This document shows, piece after piece, positions 54,983 through 63,529 of a DNA stretch of 64,000 nt. The position numbers and the translations under genes were made by a program. Position 1 is the stretch's first letter. Each line of letters starts with the position of its first letter. This DNA comes from Acidobacteriota bacterium (lineage in GTDB: Bacteria > Acidobacteriota > Blastocatellia > UBA7656), in the NCBI GenBank assembly GCA_016201275.1, contig JACQDB010000081.1:1-64000 (forward strand), in the 5' to 3' direction. The notes beneath the pieces were generated by a model that was not told the DNA's origin, searched no databases, and saw only the letters and a list, made by a program, of their open reading frames with translations.

Positions 54983-56263
54983 CTCCTCTTTACCTTTGGC
55001 CTGCGATTTTTTTTCACGGTGCGGCGTAGCAAGATAGCCGCGCAGCAATTCCGCATACAACAGCTCTGCGACTTTTTGATAACCGCGCCGCGTGAGATGC
55101 ACGCGGTCTGCCTGTGCCAGTGAAAGTTGGTGCCAGCCTTCGATAGCCCCTGCGCCGCCCATCGCTTGAAAGAGATTCCAGAAAGCCGCGCCGGATTTGA
55201 GCGCGGCGGCTCTTTGGGTAGCGACCAGCGCCGACATTCGCGCCAGAGATTGCCAAGTGCCTTGAATGAAAGTGGCGCGATCCGGCGGAGCCATCACCAG
55301 TAGCGCGGCGGCAGGCGCAGCTTGATGCAGGCGATTCAACAGAAGCGAAAATTTTTTGCCGTACTCGTTCAAGTCTAGGTCTGGGTCGCTCACTTCATTC
55401 GAGCCATAAGCGATGACAATTAAATTCGGACTGCGATGTTCGAGATTGCTGGCGAGAATGTGCCAGTCCCAAGCGAGCGGACGATAGAGGCGCGCTCCAT
55501 TAATACCCAACGCATCATAGACCACACCGGCTTGATGATTTTCGATAGCCACACCAAATATCTTCACCGCGCCAGGTTTGACGGTGCGAATTTCCAGCGT
55601 GTGCAAACCCTCGCTTTCGGCTTCGACGGACAAATAAAACGGCGCGAAGGTTTTTGCAGCAAGAGAGATTTGCGGATCAATCGGCTCATCATCCAACCGC
55701 ACATCTATCACCCCGCCGCCCGGTTGCTTCAATAGATAAAGGTCGAAGCGGCTGCCGTTGGCTTGCAAGGTTATCCATTCATCTTTGCCTGCGGTTGTCA
55801 GGCTCACGCCTGCAAGCCCGAATTGCCCGCCTGCTGATTGAGCGGCTTTGCCGAGGCCTTCAACTTTCCAGCCATTGCTTTGGCGGCTTCGCAGATTGCC
55901 GCGCCGATACCACGCCCAAGGTTTTCCCGCCAACACAAAGCCGATTCCGCCATCGCCGAAACGCTGTTGCAATTGGTTCCGCAACTGCCCCGTCAACAAG
56001 TCGGCGGCGACGTGCGAATCGCCATAATGAAGGACGCGAACCCTCGCCAAGCCGGCGTCCGCCTTGCGTAGCGCTGCATAAAAATTGAGCATCGCGCCGT
56101 CCGGGTCTTCGATACGCTGCCGCGTAGTGGTGACGCAGGTAGGTAGTTTTTCTACAGCGAAAACTCCCAAGTTCAGTGCGCCTGAAACCGTCAGCGCCAA
56201 CCCCACAGCGGTCAGGATTTTGCGACGCGATGCTTTCTGGATGGCTGCGACCGTTTTGCTCAT
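54977..56263 (-). CDS. SGNH/GDSL hydrolase-family protein 2 of the acyltransfer cluster
   Basis: This 428-aa protein has an N-terminal anchor (about 14-36) and a periplasmic SGNH domain with HYGDSHV (Ser83), VIAYGSNEVSDP and a C-terminal DRVHLT that supplies Asp and His. It is a paralogue of the protein at 51984 (about the same order of segments throughout). The conventional GDSH block, compared with GDSP in the first copy, suggests the two may differ in activity. The start is uncertain: I use the ATG giving MSKTVAAI; others lie 6 and 18 codons upstream without good ribosome sites. It is the first gene of the cluster. Confidence 0.87.
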   Translation of the reverse strand: MSKTVAAIQKASRRKILTAVGLALTVSGALNLGVFAVEKLPTCVTTTRQRIEDPDGAMLNFYAALRKADAGLARVRVLHYGDSHVAADLLTGQLRNQLQQRFGDGGIGFVLAGKPWAWYRRGNLRSRQSNGWKVEGLGKAAQSAGGQFGLAGVSLTTAGKDEWITLQANGSRFDLYLLKQPGGGVIDVRLDDEPIDPQISLAAKTFAPFYLSVEAESEGLHTLEIRTVKPGAVKIFGVAIENHQAGVVYDALGINGARLYRPLAWDWHILASNLEHRSPNLIVIAYGSNEVSDPDLDLNEYGKKFSLLLNRLHQAAPAAALLVMAPPDRATFIQGTWQSLARMSALVATQRAAALKSGAAFWNLFQAMGGAGAIEGWHQLSLAQADRVHLTRRGYQKVAELLYAELLRGYLATPHREKKSQAKGKEER

Positions 56264-56525
56264 CGGCGCAATTATCGGCATCGCAGAGGGAAACCATAAC
56301 GAGACCCTCAACAGCAAGCTGGCGGGAAGACCGCGCTATGAGATTGTGGCTCGCGCTAATTGTCAGCCTGTGGCTATCCACAGAAAACAACCTGAAATAT
56401 CCGGTTCGCATCCGAAGCAGGTCGGTTTCAAAATAGTGGCGCAAGTGACTGGCAAGGCTGAACTGTGGTTTGCCACATTGCTTATTGCCCCGCGACACGA
56501 TACAAATCATTCAGTTTGCATTGCA
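56264..56525. promoter_or_regulatory. Divergent promoter region
   Basis: The 262 bp between the first gene of the acyltransfer cluster (minus) and the response-regulator gene (plus) must hold both promoters. I see no clear operator palindrome. Confidence 0.4.
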
Positions 56526-57302
56526 ATGGATTCGAGTAAGCCTATGGCCATATTAATCGCCGAAGACAATGTAGCGCAGCGGCGTTACCTGCGCGAAATT
56601 CTGGAGCGCGAATTCGCTTCGCATATGCCGATACTGGAAGCCGGTGATGGCGAAGCGACCGTGGCGCTGGCGCTCGCCCACAAGCCGTCGCTGTGCGTCA
56701 TGGATATTCAAATGCCCAAACTTTCCGGCGTCAAAGCGGCACGAGCCATCTGGCGCAATCTGCCATCGGCGCGCATCATTTTCTGGACCCAGTTTCCTCA
56801 CGAAATTTATATCAACGAGATTCGTAAGATTCTGAAAACTATCAAGCCGACTCCGGCCTATGGCTTCATAGACAAGAACAATCCCGAAACTCGCTTTCTG
56901 CGTTTTGTCGCCGCCGTGTTGGAAGACGGCGCGGATATGATTGATCCGGCTTTCAAAGATTCTTTCAAGCGTCCGCTGTTGACCGAGTTTGAAGCGGAGG
57001 CGTTGTATTATTTGGCGCTGGGTTTATCGAATTGGGCTATCGCTCGCAAATGCAGTTTGAGTTTGCGCGGCGTCGAAAGCCGGTTGGCGACCTTGTACGA
57101 AAAACTTTTCATCTCGTCGCCGGTTGGCACGGTCAACGAAACCTACGACAAGCTGGCTTATAATGTGCGAACCCGCGCCTTCTTTGAAGCTTTGCGTCGC
57201 GGCTTGATTAACAACGACGAATTGGAAAAAGCGGCGAGCGATTTAGAAGGTTGGATAGACCGCGACCGCCGCCGCTTTATTGAAAAGCCAAAAGAATTAT
57301 GA
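56526..57302 (+). CDS. NarL/FixJ-like response regulator
   Basis: This 258-aa protein has a receiver domain (LIAEDNVAQRRYLREIL; phospho-acceptor Asp in LCVMDIQMPKLSG) and a C-terminal LuxR-type helix-turn-helix (LTEFEAEALYYLALGLSNWAIARKCSLSLRGVESRLATLYEKL). The DNA-binding part is longer than usual, with a basic tail. Either the ATG here or one six codons on (MAILIAEDN) may be the start; neither has a strong ribosome site. It overlaps the next gene by four bases and precedes a histidine kinase, so the three form a signalling operon. Confidence 0.88.
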   Translation: MDSSKPMAILIAEDNVAQRRYLREILEREFASHMPILEAGDGEATVALALAHKPSLCVMDIQMPKLSGVKAARAIWRNLPSARIIFWTQFPHEIYINEIRKILKTIKPTPAYGFIDKNNPETRFLRFVAAVLEDGADMIDPAFKDSFKRPLLTEFEAEALYYLALGLSNWAIARKCSLSLRGVESRLATLYEKLFISSPVGTVNETYDKLAYNVRTRAFFEALRRGLINNDELEKAASDLEGWIDRDRRRFIEKPKEL

Positions 57303-57586
57303 AAAGCCGGAGAAAAATTTTATGGAAAACGGGAATAGGATGGGCGCTGGTTTTCGCATCGCTTGCGGCAGTGGGCAATCCGTTCGTGCCGGACATCTGC
57401 ACCACACGAGGCTATGGTTTTCCTCTGCCGGTTTACATTGTCTGGTGCGAGTGCTTTATTGAAGACTATCCACCGGCAATCAATATTTCCTACATCGCTT
57501 TTGATTTGCTCTGTTGGGGCAGCGTGTGGATGTTGATGAGCGCGGCGCTCATCAAACGCGCAACAAGGTCGCGACAAATTGCTTGA
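57299..57586 (+). CDS. Small two-helix membrane protein in a two-component operon
   Basis: This 95-aa protein has two hydrophobic segments (about 10-26 and 64-83) with a short periplasmic loop holding Cys residues (DICTTRGYGFPLP...WCECFIEDYPP). I do not recognise the family. Its ATG overlaps the response-regulator stop (ATGA), and the kinase gene follows 21 bp later, so it is probably an accessory of that system. Confidence 0.7.
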   Translation: MKSRRKILWKTGIGWALVFASLAAVGNPFVPDICTTRGYGFPLPVYIVWCECFIEDYPPAINISYIAFDLLCWGSVWMLMSAALIKRATRSRQIA

Positions 57587-57607
57587 GCCAATCGCAGGAA
57601 AGAAATC

Positions 57608-60600
57608 TTGAGGTCAATATACACAGCCCTATACGCAGGAGCTTTGGCTGCCGTCCTCCTACTCTTTTTGCTGTGGCCAATTCCTGTAGCGCTTTCTTCA
57701 TCCGCACAACCCGATAACGACGCGGCGTCGGCGTCGCCCAACCTGCATCAATGGGGCGCGGTGACGCTCTTTCACGGGTTGCCTTCCAATCACGTTCGCG
57801 CCATCGCGCAGGACACGGACGGCACGCTGTGGTTTGGCACCGATAGCGGTTTGACTCGCTACGATGGTCGCCGCATCGAAAAAATCGCCATCGAAGAACT
57901 GGCCGCCACCCGCATCAACGCGCTCAAAATGGACCGTCACAACACCCTGTGGATTGCCACCGACAACGGCGCGTTTCAATTCTCTCATCAACAATTCAAA
58001 CTGCTTCACGAAACCCTCGGCAAAGCCATTACCGCTATCGCTATTGATGCTCAAAACCGCATCGCTATGGTCAGCGAACCGGGCATCATTTTTATTTGCA
58101 CAGCGGCAAACGATTCCTCCCTGCAAGTGAAAACTCTGACGCCTGCCGACTACGCGCTCTTGAACCTTGACGCCAACAATCGCCCGCTGCCGTTGACCAG
58201 CGTCGCCTGGGCGGGCGATGCCCTCATCGTCGGTTCGCATGGGCGCGGTTTGTTGAAGGTGGAAAATTCTGAAGTCAATGAAATCAACAGCACCCCCAGA
58301 GCTTTTTTCATCGAAGCGATTACCACAGACGTTGATGCGCGGTTGTGGTTTGGCGCGCAGTTGAAAGCCAATGATGGCGGCCTCTATCAAAGCGTGGATG
58401 CGAATCACCCAATAAAATCGGGCGAAAAAACCGGCACGGTCAGCGTCTTGAGTTGCGCCGCGCAGAGTTTGCTGTGGGCAGGCACGCAAGGGCAAGGCGT
58501 GTTCGTCTTCAAAGACGGCAACCTCGCAGAGCATTTCACCTTTGAAAATACCGCCGGAGGCTTGCGCTCGAATAATCTCTTCGCCATCTTCATAGACCGC
58601 GAAGGCGTTGTGTGGTTCGGCACAGATCGCGGCGTTTGCCGTTACGACCCGCAGAGCGTGCGCGTCGAAACCATCGCCGCCAATCCCGAAAGCAATTTCG
58701 CCCGCGTGTTGGCGCAAACCTCGGATGGCTTGATTTGGTGCGGCTCAAATCGCGGCCTGTTCGTGCGTTCGGCGTCCGGCAAATTCTGGAGCGAAGTCGA
58801 AGAGTTCAAGGGCAAAACTATTTACGCCCTGAGCGAAGACGCGCATCAACGCCTGCTCATCGGAACCGCCGCCGGACTCTTTGCCGGTGAGCAAGCGGCA
58901 GGCGTCAATTCGGCTGATTACTTCGCCGGACGCATACGCTTCACGCGCCTCGAAAGCGAAGCGCAGAAAGACGGCGCAGGCGACAGCATACGCTCGATCT
59001 GCGAATTTCAGGGAGCCGTTTATCTGGCGGTCTTCGGGCGCGGCATCGAACGACTGGACGGTACCAAACGCACGCCGGTCTTTCCTTCGGACAATGACGA
59101 CAACAAAAAATCACAGGTTCTCAGTGTGGCGGCCAAGGGCAACGAAGCGCTTTGGTTCGGCACCGCCAGAGCCGGGGTTTTTTTATTCGATGGCAGACAA
59201 GTCAACACCGACGCTCAACTCGCGCCGCTCAACAGCAAAACAATTTGGTCAATCGCGGTCTCCAAAGCCGGCGCGATCTGGTTGGCTTCCGATGCCGGTT
59301 TGTTTGTTTACGCCAATCGCCGTTTGCTCCACGTCCTCAAAGATGTGGATGCGCGACAGGTCATCGCTTTACCCAAGCCGGAGAATGCCGTGTGGTGCGC
59401 GACGGCGGACAACGGCTTGTATAAAGTTCTGCTCAACGAAAACCTTGAACCAATTTTGACGCGCTTCGATACCGAGCAAGGACTGCCTTCGCAAAAAATC
59501 TTTGCCGTGTTGACAGCGCAAAGTGAAGCGCGCCGCGAAGTATTGATCATTGGCACGAACAAAGGCATCGCCAGATTTGCGCCGGGCAATCTCGCGCCCG
59601 CGCTCAAAGCGGCGCGTGTCATCGGCAATCGCCTGTTTCAAACGCCGGAGATTCAAGCCGGGCTGGCGCTCGAATATCCGCAGAACAGCTTGCTGGTAGA
59701 GGTGACGGCGATCAGCAGTCGCACCTTTCCCGAACAGTTTCAATATCGCTTTGTGGTGCAGAACGAAGCGGGGAAAATCGTCGCGCAAAAACTCTCGCGC
59801 GATTCGCAGATGTTGATGGAAGGGTTACAGACCGGCGGCTATACCTTGACGGCGCAAGCCTTCACCAACGAATTGATTGCCTCCGACCCTTTGACCATAC
59901 GCTTCACGGTGAAGCGCGCACCGTTTCCGTTGGCTTCGACCGCGCTGGCGATTTTGCTGGCCTTCGCATTGTTAGCGATGTGGTGGGGCTATCGCCAGAA
60001 TCGCATGATTGCGCGCAGCAATGCGGCGCTGGCTTCGACCAATCAACAACTGGCCGAGACTCGTATGCAATTGGCCAATGAAACCGAGACCGAACGCCGC
60101 CGCATCGCTCGCGATCTGCACGATCAAACGCTGGCCGATTTGCGCCGCCTGATGATGCTGTCGGACGAACTGGCGACCAATGATGCAGCACCCCATAAAA
60201 CCGTACTGGAAGCGAAAGTTTTTCGCAGTGAAATCGAATCGGTGTCGGCAGAGATTCGCCGCATCTGCGAAGACCTCAGCCCTTCGGTGTTGGAAAACGT
60301 AGGCTTTGCGGCAGCGCTCGAATATGCGTTGACCGATGCCGTCGCGCACCTGCCCGCCGCAAACAAATTCGAGTACGAGTTTGTTTGCGAAGAAGGCATA
60401 GAAGACCGCTTGCAGTTATCGCCGGTGATGCAGATTCACCTCTACCGCATCGCCCAGGAAGTCATCAATAATATTTCGCGCCATTCGGCTGCGACGCGGG
60501 TGCGACTGACAGCGCGCATTGCCAACGGCGGGGCTTTGGTGTTGGAGATTGAAGACAACGGCAGAGGCTTTCAATTAGCGACAGCCGAAAAACGCGGACG

Positions 60601-60724
60601 CGGCCTGGCCAACATACGCTCCCGCGCCAGCCTGATTGAAGCCGAAGTTAATTGGAGCCAGCGACCAGAGGGCGGCACGCTCTTCACCTTGCAAAAAGCA
60701 GCAAAGACAGGCAATGAACTCTGA
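57608..60724 (+). CDS. Propeller-sensor histidine kinase (Reg_prop/Y_Y_Y, HisKA_3)
   Basis: This 1038-aa inner-membrane kinase has an N-terminal anchor and a large periplasmic sensor (about 45-690) made of repeated blades of the form IAQDTDGTLWFGTDSGLTRYDG, FIDREGVVWFGTDRGVCRYD and ISVSKAGAIWLASDAGLFVY. A Y_Y_Y-like domain follows (about 700-770), then a helix near 775-795. The kinase part has the HisKA_3 box TERRRIARDLHDQTLADLRRL (His838) and an ATPase domain with EDNGRGF and GRGLANIRSRA. It starts with TTG behind AGGAAAGAAATC. It should phosphorylate the response regulator two genes upstream. Such sensors often detect carbohydrates, but the ligand is unknown. Confidence 0.93.
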   Translation: MRSIYTALYAGALAAVLLLFLLWPIPVALSSSAQPDNDAASASPNLHQWGAVTLFHGLPSNHVRAIAQDTDGTLWFGTDSGLTRYDGRRIEKIAIEELAATRINALKMDRHNTLWIATDNGAFQFSHQQFKLLHETLGKAITAIAIDAQNRIAMVSEPGIIFICTAANDSSLQVKTLTPADYALLNLDANNRPLPLTSVAWAGDALIVGSHGRGLLKVENSEVNEINSTPRAFFIEAITTDVDARLWFGAQLKANDGGLYQSVDANHPIKSGEKTGTVSVLSCAAQSLLWAGTQGQGVFVFKDGNLAEHFTFENTAGGLRSNNLFAIFIDREGVVWFGTDRGVCRYDPQSVRVETIAANPESNFARVLAQTSDGLIWCGSNRGLFVRSASGKFWSEVEEFKGKTIYALSEDAHQRLLIGTAAGLFAGEQAAGVNSADYFAGRIRFTRLESEAQKDGAGDSIRSICEFQGAVYLAVFGRGIERLDGTKRTPVFPSDNDDNKKSQVLSVAAKGNEALWFGTARAGVFLFDGRQVNTDAQLAPLNSKTIWSIAVSKAGAIWLASDAGLFVYANRRLLHVLKDVDARQVIALPKPENAVWCATADNGLYKVLLNENLEPILTRFDTEQGLPSQKIFAVLTAQSEARREVLIIGTNKGIARFAPGNLAPALKAARVIGNRLFQTPEIQAGLALEYPQNSLLVEVTAISSRTFPEQFQYRFVVQNEAGKIVAQKLSRDSQMLMEGLQTGGYTLTAQAFTNELIASDPLTIRFTVKRAPFPLASTALAILLAFALLAMWWGYRQNRMIARSNAALASTNQQLAETRMQLANETETERRRIARDLHDQTLADLRRLMMLSDELATNDAAPHKTVLEAKVFRSEIESVSAEIRRICEDLSPSVLENVGFAAALEYALTDAVAHLPAANKFEYEFVCEEGIEDRLQLSPVMQIHLYRIAQEVINNISRHSAATRVRLTARIANGGALVLEIEDNGRGFQLATAEKRGRGLANIRSRASLIEAEVNWSQRPEGGTLFTLQKAAKTGNEL

Positions 60725-60725
60725 G

Positions 60726-61100
60726 TCACTTGATATGGTTTTCAGCAAACTCAATAAACTTCTCAGCGCGATCAATCTGCTCATTAGCTTCTGCCTCTGA
60801 AAACACCGGAAAGATTTTGTAATCCCCGGCGCTACGCTTGGCTTCTGCATCTATCAAATAGCGATGAAACTCTTGCGGCACAATTCCAAGTTTAGCGAAC
60901 TTTTGCCCAAAGGCAGCAACCACCGCCGAGTGTTTTGAATAAGAGAGTCCTTCCCCCAGAAGGAAAGCTTCGGCTATATAAAACATCGCATAGTAAGCGC
61001 GGGAAACCGCAAAGTCATAGAGCGTTTCCTTCACGAGAGCGCGTGCGCCGCGTAAGCTGGCTTTCGCTTTTTGAATCAACCCGCCTTGCTCTGGGGTCAT
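60726..61100 (-). CDS. HEPN-domain protein, toxin half of an MNT/HEPN pair
   Basis: This 124-aa protein has the HEPN helical pattern LIQKAKASLRGARALVKETLYDFAVSRAYYAMFYIAEAFLL followed by KHSAVVAAFGQKF. Relatives act as RNases restrained by a partner nucleotidyltransferase. Its ATG overlaps the MNT gene stop by four bases (ATGA), the typical arrangement. The strict RX4-6H motif is not obvious, so the RNase activity is uncertain. Confidence 0.85.
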   Translation of the reverse strand: MTPEQGGLIQKAKASLRGARALVKETLYDFAVSRAYYAMFYIAEAFLLGEGLSYSKHSAVVAAFGQKFAKLGIVPQEFHRYLIDAEAKRSAGDYKIFPVFSEAEANEQIDRAEKFIEFAENHIK

Positions 61101-61420
61101 AGTGCCACTCCCTCTTTGCGAATATTCAATAATAACGGGCTATTTTCAATAGCGAATTGCTGATCAGAAACAAAGACACAACTGATGACAACATCATGGG
61201 CAAGTGACAGCGCAGCAGTAATTTTTGAAGTGCCTGAAATCTCTATTCCGTCGCGCACCTCGCCTTTCAACACCACCAGCACATCAATATCGGAATCGGG
61301 TTCGGCATCGCCGCGCGCTTGCGAACCAAACAACACCACTTTCGATAAGCGCTCGCCGTAGAGGTTTTCCAATTCGCGGCGCAACTCTGCCAGAATCGTT
61401 TTCAATTTGTTGTTGGTCAT
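61097..61420 (-). CDS. MNT-type minimal nucleotidyltransferase, antitoxin half
   Basis: This 107-aa protein has the nucleotidyltransferase core VVLFGSQARGDAEPDSDIDVLVVL (G32-S33, D44, D46). In known MNT/HEPN pairs the enzyme modifies and silences the HEPN toxin. I use the second of two close ATGs; a longer open frame upstream (to 61585) has no support. It is transcribed first, with the HEPN gene overlapping its end. Confidence 0.87.
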   Translation of the reverse strand: MTNNKLKTILAELRRELENLYGERLSKVVLFGSQARGDAEPDSDIDVLVVLKGEVRDGIEISGTSKITAALSLAHDVVISCVFVSDQQFAIENSPLLLNIRKEGVAL

Positions 61421-61681
61421 AACCATGTCCAGTCTATAGCGAATCGGCGCTCTACAAAAATGAAAAAGCGCGTGGCCTGGCCTCTTCCCAGCAGGAAAGC
61501 CGCCGCCATGTATGCACCCGAAGAATAAAGAATCGCTGTGAAAAGGCAAGGATTTTTCGCGGTTTCTTCTGGAAGCCTTTCCCATCCTTACACCAACTCA
61601 TTCTGTAGAAGACCCTGAGATGCCGTTTTGATGGAGAGGATTGCGAGTGTTATATTCGTAGCTGAAATAGGAGGCAAAACC

Positions 61682-62236
61682 ATGACGACATCTTTGCGCT
61701 GGACTTCCGCCGATCTCGAAACGCTTCCTGATGACGGCAAGCGCTACGAAATTATTGACGGAGAACTTTACGTGGCAAAACAACCTGATTGGCCTCATCA
61801 AAGAGCTTGTGGTCAAGCTTTCAGACTTCTGCAAAATTGGAGTGACCAAACGAACCATGGACAAGCCAACATCGCGCCGGGCTTAATCTTTGCCGATGAC
61901 GATGATGTTGCACCGGATGTAATTTGGATCAGCAACGAACGGCTCAACACGGCGCTGGAAAGCGATGGCAAATTGCACTACGCGCCGGAACTTGTGATTG
62001 AAGTTCTTTCGTTCACAGGAACCAACGAGAGACGTGACCGCGAGGCGAAACTCAAGCTCTATTCGCGCCGCGATGTGTCCGAGTATTGGTTATTGGACTG
62101 GCGCAAAAAACAGGTTGAAATTTATCGCCGCCAAGGCAAGGCGCTCGAACATTTCGCTACCCTCGACGAAGACGAGACGCTCACTACGCCTTTGCTTGAT
62201 GGTTTCTCCTGCCCAGTCGCAAAGCTCTTCGCATAG
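61682..62236 (+). CDS. Uma2-family PD-(D/E)XK nuclease-like protein
   Basis: This 184-aa protein has the Uma2/DUF820 layout: [12 protein letters not shown] near the N terminus, [47 protein letters not shown]. Asp in APD, Glu in VIEV and Lys in AKLKLY form the nuclease-type site. The family is abundant in acidobacteria, cyanobacteria and relatives, but its biological role is unsettled. AATAGGAGGCAAAACC precedes the ATG; an upstream in-frame start is not needed. Confidence 0.92.
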   Translation: MTTSLRWTSADLETLPDDGKRYEIIDGELYVAKQPDWPHQRACGQAFRLLQNWSDQTNHGQANIAPGLIFADDDDVAPDVIWISNERLNTALESDGKLHYAPELVIEVLSFTGTNERRDREAKLKLYSRRDVSEYWLLDWRKKQVEIYRRQGKALEHFATLDEDETLTTPLLDGFSCPVAKLFA

Positions 62237-62309
62237 CTTGTCTCGTCATCAGCAACATAGTATTCAAGCGTTCTTTGCCGCTTTTCTTCATCAAGAAAAG
62301 AGAAAAATC

Positions 62310-62798
62310 ATGTCACCACTGGTCGGAATTATCATGGGGTCAAAGAGCGATTGGGAAACCATGTCAAATGCCGCACAGACGCTTGACGCGCTCGGCGTAG
62401 CCTATGAAGTGCGCGTCGTCTCGGCGCATCGCACCCCTGATTTATTATTTGAATACGCCGCAACCGCCGAAGCACGCGGCCTTGAAGTCATCATTGCAGG
62501 AGCAGGCGGCGCGGCGCACTTGCCGGGAATGACCGCCGCGAAAACCGCGCTACCGGTGTTGGGTGTGCCGGTCGAATCCAAAGCTTTGCAAGGCCTGGAT
62601 TCGTTGCTCTCCATCGTGCAGATGCCTGCCGGTATTCCGGTCGCTACCCTCGCCATCGGCAGAGCCGGAGCCATCAACGCGGCGTTGTTGGCGGCGGCGA
62701 TTTTGGGCAATAAATATCCAGAGATTAAAGCCGCAGTGAAACAGTATAGAGCAGCACAGACCCAAGCCGTGTTGGATAATCCGAATCCGCGTGAGTGA
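62310..62798 (+). CDS. purE: N5-carboxyaminoimidazole ribonucleotide mutase
   Basis: PurE moves the carboxyl group of N5-CAIR to give CAIR in purine synthesis. The 162-aa protein has the class I pattern: [103 protein letters not shown] precedes the ATG. PurK, its usual partner, is not adjacent. Confidence 0.95.
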   Translation: MSPLVGIIMGSKSDWETMSNAAQTLDALGVAYEVRVVSAHRTPDLLFEYAATAEARGLEVIIAGAGGAAHLPGMTAAKTALPVLGVPVESKALQGLDSLLSIVQMPAGIPVATLAIGRAGAINAALLAAAILGNKYPEIKAAVKQYRAAQTQAVLDNPNPRE

Positions 62799-62844
62799 AG
62801 GCAAAAGTAAAATGTAAAAAGTAAGCAACTACTCAGCCAGTGCT

Positions 62845-63045
62845 TGCGGCGGTGCTGCTTTGAGGTGCGGACAGACTGCGCCTTTCCGTAAGCGGCGCTC
62901 CCAACTCTCGCGGCTACGCCGCCCTTGGGCTTCTGCCTACAAGCTTTTCTGAGGCGCAGCCTCCGGTGCGGCAGAGCCGCGAAAACGCAGAGCCAACCTA
63001 CCGGAGAGTCTGTGACTCTCCGCACCTCAAAGCGGCACCGCCGCA
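62845..63045. repeat. R2 element, copy 2
   Basis: The 26-bp ends (62845-62870 and 63020-63045) match with one mismatch; the interior repeats the CTCGCGGCTACGCCGCC and GCCTCCGGTGCGGC stems of copy 1. Its orientation relative to copy 1 is reversed: here R1 lies on the right, joined by AGGCTGGGTAG. The apparent minus-strand frame from 63055 to 62402 is an artefact reading through this repeat and the back of purE. Confidence 0.88.
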
Positions 63046-63072
63046 CAGCATTCAACTCTCACAATCAGGCTG

Positions 63073-63180
63073 GGTAGGTAGAGCGTGCTGCATAAACGGA
63101 TGTTCTGTCCAGATATTGTAGGTGATGACTTAACCATCCACAACATATGGGCGGTTGCTGGAATGCTGCGACACGCTCTA
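63073..63180. repeat. R1 element, copy E (reverse orientation)
   Basis: The left end GGTAGGTAGAGCGTGCTGCA and the right end TGCTGCGACACGCTCTA are imperfect inverted repeats. The interior is the reverse complement of the other copies (CAGATATTGTAGG...CACAACATATGGGCGGTTGCTGG). Confidence 0.87.
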
Positions 63181-63376
63181 GAGCGATTTTGGTTTGAGGT
63201 TACTGAAATATCAAACCCGTTGAGCGGCGGTCTCTGACCGGCGCTAGAGCGATTTTGGTTTGAGATTACTGAAATATCAAAGCCGTTGAGCGGCGGTCTC
63301 TGACCGGCGCGCGGTCGAAGACCGCTGCTCCACGATAGGGGGTTCCGTACACACAGATGAAAACCGCTCTAGTTAC
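63179..63376. repeat. 66-bp direct duplication inside a TAGAGCG-ended element (R6)
   Basis: Two 66-bp units (63179-63244 and 63245-63310) begin TAGAGCGATTTTGGTTTGAG, end GACCGGCGC and differ at two positions. They are followed by GCGGTCGAAGACCGC and the end AAAACCGCTCTAGTTA, which is an inverted match to the unit start CTAGAGCGATTTT. R6 overlaps the end of R1 copy E. The GCGGTCTCTGACCG stem is related to one inside R3 (near 511). Confidence 0.75.
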
Positions 63377-63427
63377 AAAAGTAAAAAGTAAAAGTGACAC
63401 GGCATTGAAGATTGCTGAAACCAGAAA

Positions 63428-63497
63428 AACCACGAAGGCCACAACGAACACGAAAATTTATAAAAGTTTCTGCGTGTTCGTTGTGGCCTTCGTGGTT
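63428..63497. terminator. Perfect 25-bp hairpin beyond the clpA stop
   Basis: AACCACGAAGGCCAC...GAACACG (63428-63452) pairs perfectly with 63473-63497 around a 20-base loop. It lies 33 bp past the clpA stop on the minus strand and could end clpA transcription. Its tips belong to the ACCACGAAG repeat type seen at 13862 and 35002. Confidence 0.65.
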
Positions 63498-63529
63498 AGA
63501 AAAGCTTTCCAACTGCAAACCAGCAGCAA

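Noticed and set aside
61097-61585. Longer 162-residue version of the MNT protein
   Set aside because: The first 55 residues are unlike the family and lack a ribosome site; the short form matches known MNT length.
62402-63055. Open frame of 217 codons on the minus strand
   Set aside because: It reads through R2 copy 2 and the antisense strand of purE; its start matches the frame produced by R2 copy 1, so it is a repeat artefact.
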